A stretch of 34,335 nt of DNA, taken from positions 1-34,335 of the IMG/VR virus record IMGVR_UViG_3300009169_000012. One strand, given 5' to 3'. Origin of the DNA: a virus. Position 1 is the stretch's first letter, and the number at the start of each line of letters is the position of its first letter. Positions 22,568 to 30,678 of the stretch are shown here, one piece after another. The translations under genes were made by a program, and so were the position numbers. Below the pieces are notes generated by a model, which was not told the DNA's origin, searched no databases, and saw only the letters and a list, made by a program, of their open reading frames with translations.

Positions 22568-23200
22568 ATGAATTCATACGAACTTTCAAGAAATTTTTTT
22601 GATTGGAGTTTTGAAAATCCTCATAAAGTTACTCCAAATCATATAGCTTTATATTTTTTTTGCATTGAACATTGTAATCGTTTAGGTTGGAAACAAAATT
22701 TTGGTTTACCAACTACAATGGCAAAAGAGGCAATAGGTATTCGCTCTTATAATACTTATATAAAAACTTTAAATGATTTAGTTGATTTTGGATTTATTAT
22801 AATGATTGAAAAATCTAAAAATCAATATAGCAGTAATATAATTGCTCTATCAAATTTTAATAAAGCACATGATAAAGCACTTGATAAAGCAATGATAAAG
22901 CACATGATAAAGCAAGATGAAAGCACATTACAAAGCATTGATAGTATAAATAAACATAAAACAATAAACAATAAACAAATAACAATAATAGAAGTTGAGG
23001 ATTATTTTATTGAAAATGGTTATCGAAAAGATGTTGCAGAAAAATTTTATAATTATTACAATGTTTCAGATTGGAAAGATGCAAAAGGTAATAAAGTGAA
23101 AAACTGGAAACAGAAAGCACAATCAGTTTGGTTTAAAGATGAAAATAAAATAGGTAAAAAGAAATACGACCCAACAGACCCAAGACAAAATCATTACTAA
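22568..23200 (+). CDS. Putative replication initiator / helix-turn-helix protein with internal iterons
   Basis: A 210-residue protein. Residues 1 to ~95 read like a phage replisome-organiser winged helix (HIALYFFCIEHCNRLGWKQN, TTMAKEAIGIRSYNTYIKTL, DLVDFGFIIMIEKS). A polar linker follows at ~100-140, and it is in this stretch that the DNA carries seven phased repeats. The C-terminal part (VEDYFIENGYRKDVAEKFYN, DWKDAKGNKVKNWKQKAQSV) resembles the end of other phage initiators. I start at 22568 since the GTG at 22544 lies in the structured leader. It overlaps the primase-helicase gene by 1 bp. By position and linker repeats it acts like lambda O: it binds the origin and recruits the helicase. 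Confidence 0.72.
   Translation: MNSYELSRNFFDWSFENPHKVTPNHIALYFFCIEHCNRLGWKQNFGLPTTMAKEAIGIRSYNTYIKTLNDLVDFGFIIMIEKSKNQYSSNIIALSNFNKAHDKALDKAMIKHMIKQDESTLQSIDSINKHKTINNKQITIIEVEDYFIENGYRKDVAEKFYNYYNVSDWKDAKGNKVKNWKQKAQSVWFKDENKIGKKKYDPTDPRQNHY
22861..22993. other. Candidate replication origin: seven phased iterons plus AT-rich stretch
   Basis: TAAAGCAC-like units start at 22861, 22873, 22885, 22896, 22908, 22919 and 22931, that is every 12, 12, 11, 12, 11 and 12 bases. The full unit is close to GATAAAGCACAT. Because 11-base steps shift the reading frame, the protein does not repeat while the DNA does. An almost pure A/T/C stretch with repeated AATAAAC follows (about 22945-22990), fitting a DNA unwinding element. 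Lambda-type phages have the same arrangement inside their initiator gene. Confidence 0.65.
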
Positions 23201-24939
23201 TGACTTATTCAGATTACAACATAATAATTCCAAAAGGAAAATATACAGGTCAGGTTTATACAACTTGCCCGAAATGTAGCCATGAGCGTAAAAAGAAAAC
23301 TGATAAATGTTTAGGAGTTAATTTAGATAAACAAGTTTGGCATTGTAACCATTGTAATTATAAAGGATGGTTACCTAAGCAAATTCAAATTGATGAAAAA
23401 GTCTACGTTAAACCTGAATGGAAAAACAAAACAGAATTATCAGACAAAGCAATTAAGTGGTTTGAAAAAAGATGTATAGACCAGCAAACTTTAATAACTT
23501 GGAAAATTACCGAAGGTTTGGAGTGGATGCCACAAACTCAAAAGGAAGAAAATACAATCCATTTTAATTACTTTGATGAAAACAATGAATTAATAAATGT
23601 TAAATATAGGGATGGCAGAAAGTCTTTTAAACTCCATAAAGATTCTAAACTTATATTTTATGGTTTAAACTTGTTTAAATTCGATTTAAACGCTTTTTTA
23701 GTAGAAGGTGAGATTGACACACTTTCAATGTATAAAAGTGGCTATAAAAACGTTTTAAGCGTTCCTAATGGCGCAAATGTTTCTAATAACAATCTTCAAT
23801 ACTTTGATTACATTTCTGAAAGATTTAACGAAACTCCTGTAATTTATCTTTGTTTTGATAATGATAATGCTGGAAGACAATTAACAGAAGAGTTTGCAAC
23901 AAGATTAGGTAAAGAAAAATGTAAGTTAGTTATTTTTAAAGATTGTAAAGATGCAAATGAATGTTTAATTAAATACGGGATACAAGGTATAATTGAATCA
24001 ATACAGGATGCAAAAGATTATCCACTTGAAGGTGTGTTTACTATTCAAGACATGGAAAATGAAATATTTGATTTATATGAAAACGGATTAGATAGGGGAG
24101 TTAATGTAGGCTTTGAGAAATTTGATAGACTACTAACTTTTGTAAAAGGTTACATTACAACAATTACAGGAATACCTGGACATGGTAAATCAGATTTTTT
24201 AGATGAAATTGTTATTCGATTAATGTTAGGTCATGGATGGAAAACAGCTTTTTTCTCACCTGAAAATAAACCAACAAAACTTCATTTCAGTAAAATAGCA
24301 AGAAAGATAATTGGTAAAAGTTGGGATTCACAATACAGAAATAGAATGAATCAACTTGAAGTAAAAATCTGCATGAAGGCAATGAATGAAAAAATATGGT
24401 TTATTAAACCTGAAAAAGATTTTACACTTGAAAGCATTTTAGAACATATTAAAAATTTAAAGATTAGATACGGATTAGATGCGTTTGTAATTGATGCTTG
24501 GAATAAATTAGAACACAAATACAATCAAAGTGAAACTAAATATATTGGAGAAAGTTTAGAAAAAATATCTGTATTTTGTGAACAATATAACTTGCATTGT
24601 TTTTTAGTTGCACATCCAAGAAAAATAAATAAGGATAAACAAAGCGGAAAATATGAAATACCTAACCTTTATGATATTGCAGGGAGTTCAAACTTTTACA
24701 ATAAAACAGATAACGGAATTTCAGTTTACCGAACAGGAGAAAATAAAACATTTGTTTACGTTCAGAAAGTTAAGTTTTCACATTGGGGAACTATTGGGCA
24801 TTCAGAATACACTTATGATTTAAGTTCAGGAAGATATATTGAAGATGGGACATTCCATACAGCAGATAGTTGGGTAACAGTTGAACAGTCAACAATGGAA
24901 GAAAATAAAGAATTTTTAAACGAAAAAGAACCTTTTTAA
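23200..24939 (+). CDS. Primase-helicase (T7 gp4/Twinkle-like)
   Basis: A 579-residue fusion. The N-terminal zinc ribbon has Cys23, Cys26, Cys49 and Cys52 (TCPKCS, HCNHC). A TOPRIM-type primase core shows FLVEGEIDTLSMYKSGYKNV near residue 165 and YLCFDNDNAGR near 221. The C-terminal RecA-like helicase has Walker A GIPGHGKS near 325 and Walker B-like LDAFVIDAWNKLEH near 425. It should prime and unwind at the fork. With no phage DNA polymerase present, the host enzyme must copy the DNA. It follows the initiator directly (TAATG overlap). Confidence 0.9.
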   Translation: MTYSDYNIIIPKGKYTGQVYTTCPKCSHERKKKTDKCLGVNLDKQVWHCNHCNYKGWLPKQIQIDEKVYVKPEWKNKTELSDKAIKWFEKRCIDQQTLITWKITEGLEWMPQTQKEENTIHFNYFDENNELINVKYRDGRKSFKLHKDSKLIFYGLNLFKFDLNAFLVEGEIDTLSMYKSGYKNVLSVPNGANVSNNNLQYFDYISERFNETPVIYLCFDNDNAGRQLTEEFATRLGKEKCKLVIFKDCKDANECLIKYGIQGIIESIQDAKDYPLEGVFTIQDMENEIFDLYENGLDRGVNVGFEKFDRLLTFVKGYITTITGIPGHGKSDFLDEIVIRLMLGHGWKTAFFSPENKPTKLHFSKIARKIIGKSWDSQYRNRMNQLEVKICMKAMNEKIWFIKPEKDFTLESILEHIKNLKIRYGLDAFVIDAWNKLEHKYNQSETKYIGESLEKISVFCEQYNLHCFLVAHPRKINKDKQSGKYEIPNLYDIAGSSNFYNKTDNGISVYRTGENKTFVYVQKVKFSHWGTIGHSEYTYDLSSGRYIEDGTFHTADSWVTVEQSTMEENKEFLNEKEPF

Positions 24940-24962
24940 AAATTAACTAAAAACAAATAAAC

Positions 24963-25115
24963 ATGAAAACAAACAATCAAACAAATCTTTCACTAATTTC
25001 TAAAACAGAATGGTGGGTAAAAAAATTAGACGTTAACTCTATTCGTGGAACTTTCGACTGGAATCAATACATGAAATATTTAAAGGCATTAGCAAATGAA
25101 AATAAAAAAAACTGA
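24963..25115 (+). CDS. Small protein after the primase-helicase (50 aa)
   Basis: An ATG after the leader AAAAACAAATAAAC opens a 50-residue frame (MKTNNQTNLSLISKTEWWVK, ending LKALANENKKN). It has a Trp pair and a charged end. It overlaps the next tiny frame by 20 bp. The good leader and tight packing favour a real gene, but no family is known. Confidence 0.5.
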   Translation: MKTNNQTNLSLISKTEWWVKKLDVNSIRGTFDWNQYMKYLKALANENKKN

Positions 25116-25173
25116 TATTCAATTTATTTTAATTGCTGTTTTCTTATTAGTTTGTTTAATTTTGTCTAAGTGA
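25096..25173 (+). CDS. Tiny hydrophobic membrane peptide (25 aa)
   Basis: The frame encodes 25 residues: a basic start (MKIKKTDIQ) and one membrane segment (FILIAVFLLVCLILSK). Its stop overlaps the GTG start of the sigma-like gene (GTGA). A peptide of this kind could be a small membrane effector. Its DNA also carries a good TAnnTTTG promoter, so the frame may be incidental. Confidence 0.4.
   Translation: MKIKKTDIQFILIAVFLLVCLILSK
25133..25164 (+). promoter_or_regulatory. Bacteroidetes-type promoter before the sigma-like gene
   Basis: TTG at 25133-25135, 21 bases, then TAATTTTG at 25157-25164, a full match to TAnnTTTG. It lies 6 bases upstream of the GTG start, so the transcript would be nearly leaderless for that start. 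It would give the regulator and the sugar genes their own promoter. Confidence 0.5.
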
Positions 25174-25667
25174 TTAGTGAGCTAGTAAATAACAAAATCT
25201 ACAAACAAATTACTCGGAATGTATGCCACAATCACGATTTATGCGATGACCTCCACTTTGAAGCTGTTTTAATTATTATAGAAAAAAAATTTGACTTAAC
25301 AGAAATTAGAAACCTTAAGCACTTTTTTTCAGCAGTAGTTTGGAGAACCTGGCATTCAAATAAATTTAGAAAAAAGTATTTTGTAGATCATGTTAAGTTT
25401 GTAGACAATTTAAACGAGATTATAGAGGAAAAAGAAAATATTGATTATTCAGTATTGATTAACTTTCTCGAAAGTTCACCGCAAAATGAAACAGAATTTT
25501 ATGAAGTCAATTTACTAAGATTGTATATTTTACATGGCGATGCAAAGAAATTAAGCAATAAAACAAAGATACCATACAGAACAGTAGCAAATGATATTAA
25601 ATTAATCAAAGACAAACTCAAACGACAGCACAATGAAAAAAATTCTGATAAAGGCGAATATGAATAA
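25170..25667 (+). CDS. Sigma-70-like / ECF-like regulatory protein, candidate late-gene activator
   Basis: A 165-residue protein. The first ~85 residues contain segments reminiscent of sigma region 2 (ICDDLHFEAVLIIIEKKF-type helices, then NLKHFFSAVVWRTWHSNKFR). Residues ~125-155 (HGDAKKLSNKTKIPYRTVAN, DIKLIKDKLK) form a sigma region 4-like helix-turn-helix. I chose the GTG at 25170 because it overlaps the previous stop (GTGA) and no ATG fits. It is the only sigma-like gene here and lies between early and late regions, so it may direct RNA polymerase to late promoters. The family match is by eye. Confidence 0.6.
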   Translation: MISELVNNKIYKQITRNVCHNHDLCDDLHFEAVLIIIEKKFDLTEIRNLKHFFSAVVWRTWHSNKFRKKYFVDHVKFVDNLNEIIEEKENIDYSVLINFLESSPQNETEFYEVNLLRLYILHGDAKKLSNKTKIPYRTVANDIKLIKDKLKRQHNEKNSDKGEYE

Positions 25668-26673
25668 CCTTAACGGGTTATCTTTTCACCGATTAATAGT
25701 TCCATTCTCAAAAGTATCCGACATTATAGACTTTCAATGTGATGTATTTCCTGACTTAGATGCAGCGACTGATGAACAGCTTAAAGAGTATTCAGCAGTT
25801 GTTTATCAAAGAGAAATAGATACAAACGGAAAATCACTTGAAATAATTAATAAATATCATTCATTAGGTATTAAAGTTATATTCGACATTGATGATATTT
25901 GGTCGTTGCCTAAAAGCCATTATTTAAGTAGGCTTTATGAAATTCACAACATCCCAGCTCAAACAGTCGAAATACTTAAAAATGTAGATTTAGTAATTAC
26001 GACTACCAAAAATTTAGCATCTAAGATTAAAAAGTACAATAAGAATGTTGAGGTAATTCCTAACTGTTTAGATCACGAAGATGAACAATGGAAACCTAAC
26101 AAAACTAAAAGCGACAAAGTTAGATTTGGCTACATTGCCGGAATTTTCCACAAAGAAGATATTTCAATTTTAGAAATGCCTATTCGTAAAGTATTAAGGC
26201 ATGATATAAACGCTCAATTTGTTTTAGGTGGTTACAATGACAACGAAGATTATCGCTATTATGAAAAGGTAATGAGTGGTGGCACTTTAACCGATAAATA
26301 TCAAAGAGTATATAGTTTACCCGTACATGATTATGGAAAGGCTTATAATGAAACTGATGTAAGCTTAATCCCATTGCAATCTAACTCATTTACCGAATGC
26401 AAAAGCGAAATTAAGTTACTTGAAGCTGGTTTACATGGCAATCCTGCAATCGTTAGTGATGTACTACCTTATAACATATTTCCAAAAGAAACAGCAATTT
26501 TTTTAAATAATAATGATATAAATGGTTGGTACAAGGCAATAAGAAACCTAAGCAAAGATGAATCTATGCGCAAAGAATATGCAGAAAGTTTACAAAAATA
26601 TATTGAAAAACATTATAACATAAACAAATGGACAGAAGTAAGAAAACAGATATTAAAATCGGTATTGGCGTAA
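25633..26673 (+). CDS. Glycosyltransferase, GT-B type (GT4-like)
   Basis: A 346-residue protein that begins MKKILIKANMNNLNGLSFHR, the usual first strand of a GT-B fold. The sequence contains VIFDIDDIWSLP near residue 77, VITTTKNLASKIKKYNKNVE, and a nucleotide-sugar binding half with LLEAGLHGNPAIVSDVLPYN near 257-276, where the Glu and Gly-x-Pro are typical of GT4 enzymes. It should move a sugar from a nucleotide donor to an unknown acceptor. It overlaps the sigma-like gene by 35 bp and the next transferase by 46 bp, so the seven sugar genes form one unit. Confidence 0.78.
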   Translation: MKKILIKANMNNLNGLSFHRLIVPFSKVSDIIDFQCDVFPDLDAATDEQLKEYSAVVYQREIDTNGKSLEIINKYHSLGIKVIFDIDDIWSLPKSHYLSRLYEIHNIPAQTVEILKNVDLVITTTKNLASKIKKYNKNVEVIPNCLDHEDEQWKPNKTKSDKVRFGYIAGIFHKEDISILEMPIRKVLRHDINAQFVLGGYNDNEDYRYYEKVMSGGTLTDKYQRVYSLPVHDYGKAYNETDVSLIPLQSNSFTECKSEIKLLEAGLHGNPAIVSDVLPYNIFPKETAIFLNNNDINGWYKAIRNLSKDESMRKEYAESLQKYIEKHYNINKWTEVRKQILKSVLA

Positions 26674-27284
26674 CAACAACTCCAAATCGTAAAGAATACG
26701 TTGATAGGTGGTTAGAATACTTTGAGAAGTTTAAACCTTCTAATTACCATCTGCACATTCACGAAGATGTACATTACAAAGGAGTTGCATACTCAAAGAA
26801 TCAAAATTTATACACTTTAAGAGATTGCGACTATATTTTCTTATTTGATGATGATTGTTTTCCTATAAAATCTAATTGGTCAAAGTTCTTCATAAACTCA
26901 AATTATAATCACTTACTATACTTAGAACCAAAACATACGATTAAAACAAAAATCAACGATTTAGAGACTTATAATGACTGTGGTGGTGTATTTATATACT
27001 TAACAAAAGAAGTATTAAATAAAGTAGGTTATTTTAATTCAGAGTATGGTCAGTATGGATTTGAACATGCAGGTTACTCAAACAGAATTTATAAAGCAGG
27101 ATTAAACAATGCTCCCTACCAACAATTAACAGGAACAGATAAATACATTTGCGCCTTAGATTATATTATTGAACACAAATCAAGTATTCCTGAATATAAA
27201 AAAGCAAAGTTAATAGAAGAAAATCGAAAAGTATTTATAAAGGAATTGCAAAGTGAAAAAATCTTTTATAACTTTGAAGAGTGA
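26628..27284 (+). CDS. Glycosyltransferase, GT-A type (GT2-like)
   Basis: A 218-residue protein. GIGVTTTPNRKEYVDRWL at the start and DYIFLFDDDCFPI near residues 68-80 show a GT-A fold with its acidic metal site (Asp74-Asp76). A later segment, FEHAGYSNRIYKAGL near 145-160, fits the acceptor side. It is shorter than most GT2 enzymes. The donor and acceptor are unknown. It overlaps both neighbours. Confidence 0.75.
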   Translation: MDRSKKTDIKIGIGVTTTPNRKEYVDRWLEYFEKFKPSNYHLHIHEDVHYKGVAYSKNQNLYTLRDCDYIFLFDDDCFPIKSNWSKFFINSNYNHLLYLEPKHTIKTKINDLETYNDCGGVFIYLTKEVLNKVGYFNSEYGQYGFEHAGYSNRIYKAGLNNAPYQQLTGTDKYICALDYIIEHKSSIPEYKKAKLIEENRKVFIKELQSEKIFYNFEE

Positions 27285-27979
27285 ACGAACACATACTATT
27301 TAAACTAGCTACTCGCAGCAGACCACAAAAGGCAAAAAAAGCAATTGAGAATATTATAATGCTTTGTAATTCAATGAATTATACTATTTTAGTTAGCATT
27401 GATGAAGATGACGAAAGTATGTTTGGTTTTAGTTACCCTGATGATAATGTATTTATAGTTAGAGGCACTTCAAAAAATAAAATTGATGCCATCAATCGAG
27501 ACATGGATATTTTTGAAGGTTGGGACATTTTAATCAATACTTCAGATGACATGGTATTTGAAATTAAAGGATTTGACAATATAATTAGGCAAGACTTTAA
27601 AGGAAACTACGACCAGGTTCTTCATTATTCAGATGGGAATCAACACGCAAACATTATGACAATGAGTATAATGGGCTTCGATTATTATAATCGTTTTGGT
27701 TATATTTACCATCCCGATTACAAGTCATTGTGGTGTGATGCTGAAGCTACTGAAGTAGCACATCTACTAGGTAAATATGAGTACATGGGAGATCAAAAAG
27801 TATTATTTACTCATAGGCATCCTGCATGGGGATTATCTGAATATGATGAACAATACAGAAAGACTGAAAGTCAAGAAATGTGGAACACAGACTATAATTT
27901 GTTTAAATATAGAAAGTCAGAAGATTATTTTTTACCTAAACATTTAATTATAAATAAACCTAAATACAATAATGTATAG
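27281..27979 (+). CDS. Glycosyltransferase-like protein, GT-A fold
   Basis: A 232-residue protein starting at a GTG that overlaps the previous stop (GTGA). FKLATRSRPQKAKKAIENII at the start and TILVSIDEDDESMFG near residue 35-49 look like the nucleotide-binding half of a GT-A enzyme; WDILINTSDDMVFEIKGFD near 80-98 carries the acidic metal-site pair. Near 175-195, FTHRHPAWG could be part of the catalytic pocket. Its specificity is unknown. Confidence 0.68.
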   Translation: MNEHILFKLATRSRPQKAKKAIENIIMLCNSMNYTILVSIDEDDESMFGFSYPDDNVFIVRGTSKNKIDAINRDMDIFEGWDILINTSDDMVFEIKGFDNIIRQDFKGNYDQVLHYSDGNQHANIMTMSIMGFDYYNRFGYIYHPDYKSLWCDAEATEVAHLLGKYEYMGDQKVLFTHRHPAWGLSEYDEQYRKTESQEMWNTDYNLFKYRKSEDYFLPKHLIINKPKYNNV

Positions 27980-28574
27980 TCAAAATAACGAAGAACAAAT
28001 TATATTAGAATACTTTAAAGATTTTAAAGGTAATTTATTAGATATTGGAGCAAATGATGGTGTAACTTTATCAAACAGCAGAAAGTTAATTGAATTAGGT
28101 TGGAGTGCAGATTTAGTTGAACCTGCTCCTATTCCATTTAAACAATTACAAGAACTTTATAAAGAAAATAACAAAGTTAAATTACATAATTGCGCTATAA
28201 GTGATTTTACTGGCATAACTTCATTTTATGTTAGTGGTGAACATTTAGGCAAAGGTGATAGTGGTTTGCTTTCTACTTTATCAATTAAGGATAAACAAAA
28301 ATGGGAAGGCACAACTGATTATTTTGATTTAACAGTTCAAACTTATAATTGGCAAGATTTTAATAAATCCAAGAAATATGACTTTATTAGTATAGATGCT
28401 GAAGGATTTGACTTGTCAATACTTAAACAAATAAACTTAGATGAATTTAATGTTCAAATGGTTTGTGTTGAACATAATAACATAGATACTCAATTTTATA
28501 TGGAATATTTAGAATCATTCTATTTTCAACCAATTTTAATAAATAACGAAAACATAATAGCAGTAATATCATGA
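27972..28574 (+). CDS. FkbM-family methyltransferase
   Basis: A 200-residue SAM-dependent methyltransferase. NLLDIGANDGVTLSNSRKL near residues 20-38 is the SAM-binding motif I, ADLVEPAP near 45-52 motif II, and YDFISIDAEGFDLSILKQI near 136-154 the FkbM signature. This family commonly O-methylates sugars on polysaccharides. It overlaps the neighbours by 8 and 4 bp. Together with the next gene it suggests that the phage glycan is methylated. Confidence 0.85.
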   Translation: MYSQNNEEQIILEYFKDFKGNLLDIGANDGVTLSNSRKLIELGWSADLVEPAPIPFKQLQELYKENNKVKLHNCAISDFTGITSFYVSGEHLGKGDSGLLSTLSIKDKQKWEGTTDYFDLTVQTYNWQDFNKSKKYDFISIDAEGFDLSILKQINLDEFNVQMVCVEHNNIDTQFYMEYLESFYFQPILINNENIIAVIS

Positions 28575-29185
28575 GAGTTCATCCTGTTTATAGTTCTGAA
28601 GAGGTTTTAATGTTTACCTATAAAATGTCAATTGATATTTTAGAAAAAGATATTAAAGGAGATTTTATTGAATGTGGAGTTGCTGCTGGTAGTCAAATAG
28701 GTGCAATGCAACAGGCAATGTTAGATAAACAAATATCAAGAACTATTTGGGGATTTGATAGTTTTGAAGGAATACCATTTGCAGGAATAAATGATACAGA
28801 ACAACCAGGAATAGGTGAAATTGATATAAATAAAATTGGAGTATTAGAAACAACAAGTATTGCATCATATTCACAAGAAGATGTATTAAAAAACTTTCAA
28901 TTATGGAATTTACCAACTAATAATTTAAAATTGATAAAAGGATGGTTTGAAAATACAATTGAACCAACATCAAAAGAAATAAAAGAAATTGCAATGTTAA
29001 GATTAGATGGTGATTTATATTCATCTACTTATGTTTGTTTAGAACATTTATTTGAAAAAGTAGTTATTGGTGGAATTATAATAATAGATGATTGGAATTT
29101 AACAGGATGTCAAAAAGCAGTAAAAAAGTTTATTGATGGAAGAAAAATAAAGAAATTTAACGAAATAGCATATTTTATAAAATGA
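28571..29185 (+). CDS. TylF/MycF-type sugar O-methyltransferase
   Basis: A 204-residue protein of the macrocin O-methyltransferase (TylF) type. GDFIECGVAAGSQIGAMQQA near residues 31-50 is the SAM site, IWGFDSFEGIPF near 58-69 a family signature, and MLRLDGDLYSSTYVCLEHLF near 138-157 plus IIIIDDWNLTGC near 166-177 complete the metal-binding acidic residues. These enzymes methylate sugar hydroxyls with a metal ion. It overlaps the next transferase gene by 4 bp. Confidence 0.88.
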   Translation: MRVHPVYSSEEVLMFTYKMSIDILEKDIKGDFIECGVAAGSQIGAMQQAMLDKQISRTIWGFDSFEGIPFAGINDTEQPGIGEIDINKIGVLETTSIASYSQEDVLKNFQLWNLPTNNLKLIKGWFENTIEPTSKEIKEIAMLRLDGDLYSSTYVCLEHLFEKVVIGGIIIIDDWNLTGCQKAVKKFIDGRKIKKFNEIAYFIK

Positions 29186-29763
29186 TTTTATCAATCCTTA
29201 TTCCTACTGTACCTCAACGTACTAACTTATTTTTAGAGTTACATTCTGAAATAAATAAGCAGTTAGAGTTATCAAATTCTTTTGGCTTAGTTGAGGTTAT
29301 TTCAGATGATGCACCAAAAGGAACTAAAACAACAGGACAAAAAAGAAACGATTTACTAAATGCAGCGCAAGGAGAATATGTTTGGTTTATTGATGATGAT
29401 GATATGATAATGCCTAATGCTATTTATAACATAATTACAGCCTTAGAACAAAAACCTGATGCACTAGCCATTAATGGAATAATGACAACTAATGGAAGAG
29501 ATAAAAAGGAATGGTATATTAGTAAGAATTTAGAATATACTGCTGACTGGTCAAAAGGTTATGAAATTTATTTAAGACCTACAAATCACATTACTCCAAC
29601 AAAAAGAGATATTGCAAGGCTAATAAAATTTGAAGATAAAAGCAACTTTGAAGATTATGCTTATTGCATGGAACTAAAAAGATTAGGTCTAATTAAAACA
29701 GAAGTAGAAATAAAAGAACCTGTTTACCATTACAGATACCAAGACTATGATAAACTATACTAA
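29182..29763 (+). CDS. Glycosyltransferase, GT2 family
   Basis: A 193-residue GT-A enzyme. ILSILIPTVPQRTNLFLEL at the start, KTTGQKRNDLLNAAQGEYVW near residues 49-68 and FIDDDDMI near 69-76 give a clear GT2 core, with the DDD metal site. The C-terminal part (FEDYAYCMELKRLGL) matches the acceptor half. It overlaps the next gene by 17 bp. Its specificity is unknown. Confidence 0.82.
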   Translation: MILSILIPTVPQRTNLFLELHSEINKQLELSNSFGLVEVISDDAPKGTKTTGQKRNDLLNAAQGEYVWFIDDDDMIMPNAIYNIITALEQKPDALAINGIMTTNGRDKKEWYISKNLEYTADWSKGYEIYLRPTNHITPTKRDIARLIKFEDKSNFEDYAYCMELKRLGLIKTEVEIKEPVYHYRYQDYDKLY

Positions 29764-30457
29764 GGTAGCTATTGTTACTTTTTTTGATGAAAAGGAAAAA
29801 TACAAGTTAGCAGGTAAAAGACAATCAGAATCTTTACAGGCTATTAATTTTCCAATGGAAAACTATTTTCAGTTTAGAAACTTTGAAGAAATTAACTCAC
29901 CTGAACATACAGAAATACCTTACGCGTTTAAACCTAATGCAATTAATGAAATAAGAAAAAAAGGATTTGAAATAATTATTTGGATGGATAGTCCTGTTTA
30001 TTCCATTAAGTCAATTGATAAATTTATTGAATACATAAATATTAACGGTTTTATATTCTTTGATAACTTAGGATATACAATAGGAGACTATACATCAGAT
30101 GATTGTTTAAATAACTATTCAATGGCTAGAGACGAATCATTTAAGCATCCTATGATAATGGCTTGTTTAATGGGATTTAATTTTAAGAACGAAAAATCAA
30201 ATAAACTATTTAAAGAATACTTAAAAGCTACAAGTATAAAAGGATGTTATGAAGGAGAGTGGACCAATGAATCAAATCAAGTAAGTCAAGACAATAGAGT
30301 TAAAGGACATAGACATGATCAATCCGTAATGAGTATTTTATTAGCAAAAGAGAAAATTAAACCATTGCATCCTCATTCGACTTTCTTCGCTTATTTTGGA
30401 AATCCTGGTCATTTACCTCATGCAGAATCAGTTTGTTTATTAAGTCAAGGCTACTAA
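29747..30457 (+). CDS. Glycosyltransferase-like protein, end of the sugar locus
   Basis: A 236-residue protein. VAIVTFFDEKEKYKLAGKRQ opens the fold, FEIIIWMDSPVYSIKSIDK near residues 74-92 carries an Asp in the place of a transferase metal site, and VKGHRHDQSVMSILLAKEKI near 184-203 matches the His-Asp-Gln motif common in sugar transferases of this general kind. The family is less sure than for its neighbours. The stop overlaps the next ATG (TAATG). Confidence 0.6.
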   Translation: MINYTKVAIVTFFDEKEKYKLAGKRQSESLQAINFPMENYFQFRNFEEINSPEHTEIPYAFKPNAINEIRKKGFEIIIWMDSPVYSIKSIDKFIEYININGFIFFDNLGYTIGDYTSDDCLNNYSMARDESFKHPMIMACLMGFNFKNEKSNKLFKEYLKATSIKGCYEGEWTNESNQVSQDNRVKGHRHDQSVMSILLAKEKIKPLHPHSTFFAYFGNPGHLPHAESVCLLSQGY

Positions 30458-30678
30458 TGATACAACTACTAGCAACTACATACATAATAGCAAAGTTTAT
30501 TCCTAAACCTTTATGGTTACATCGTAAACCATTTACGTGTCCATTATGCTTAACTTATTGGAGTTTCTTAATTTATCAAATAATTAACTTTACTAACTAT
30601 TTTGATTTATTGACGATTCCTTTTACCTTTGCATTAATAGCTTCACTCTTTGAACGAATTAACGATAGGTACTTATGA
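30457..30678 (+). CDS. Small membrane protein with CPxC motif (DUF1360-like)
   Basis: I start at the ATG of the TAATG overlap. The 73-residue product has a hydrophobic N-terminus, then RKPFTCPLCLTYWSFLIYQI, where CPLC and the following Tyr-Trp recall DUF1360-like membrane proteins, then a second membrane segment (IPFTFALIASLFERI). The paired Cys could bind metal or take part in redox. A role with the sugar genes, for instance at the membrane, is possible but unproven. Confidence 0.6.
   Translation: MIQLLATTYIIAKFIPKPLWLHRKPFTCPLCLTYWSFLIYQIINFTNYFDLLTIPFTFALIASLFERINDRYL

Noticed and set aside
22861-22938. A CRISPR array or a protein repeat
   Set aside because: Units are only 11-12 bases with no spacers, and the steps break the reading frame. 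Origin iterons fit better.
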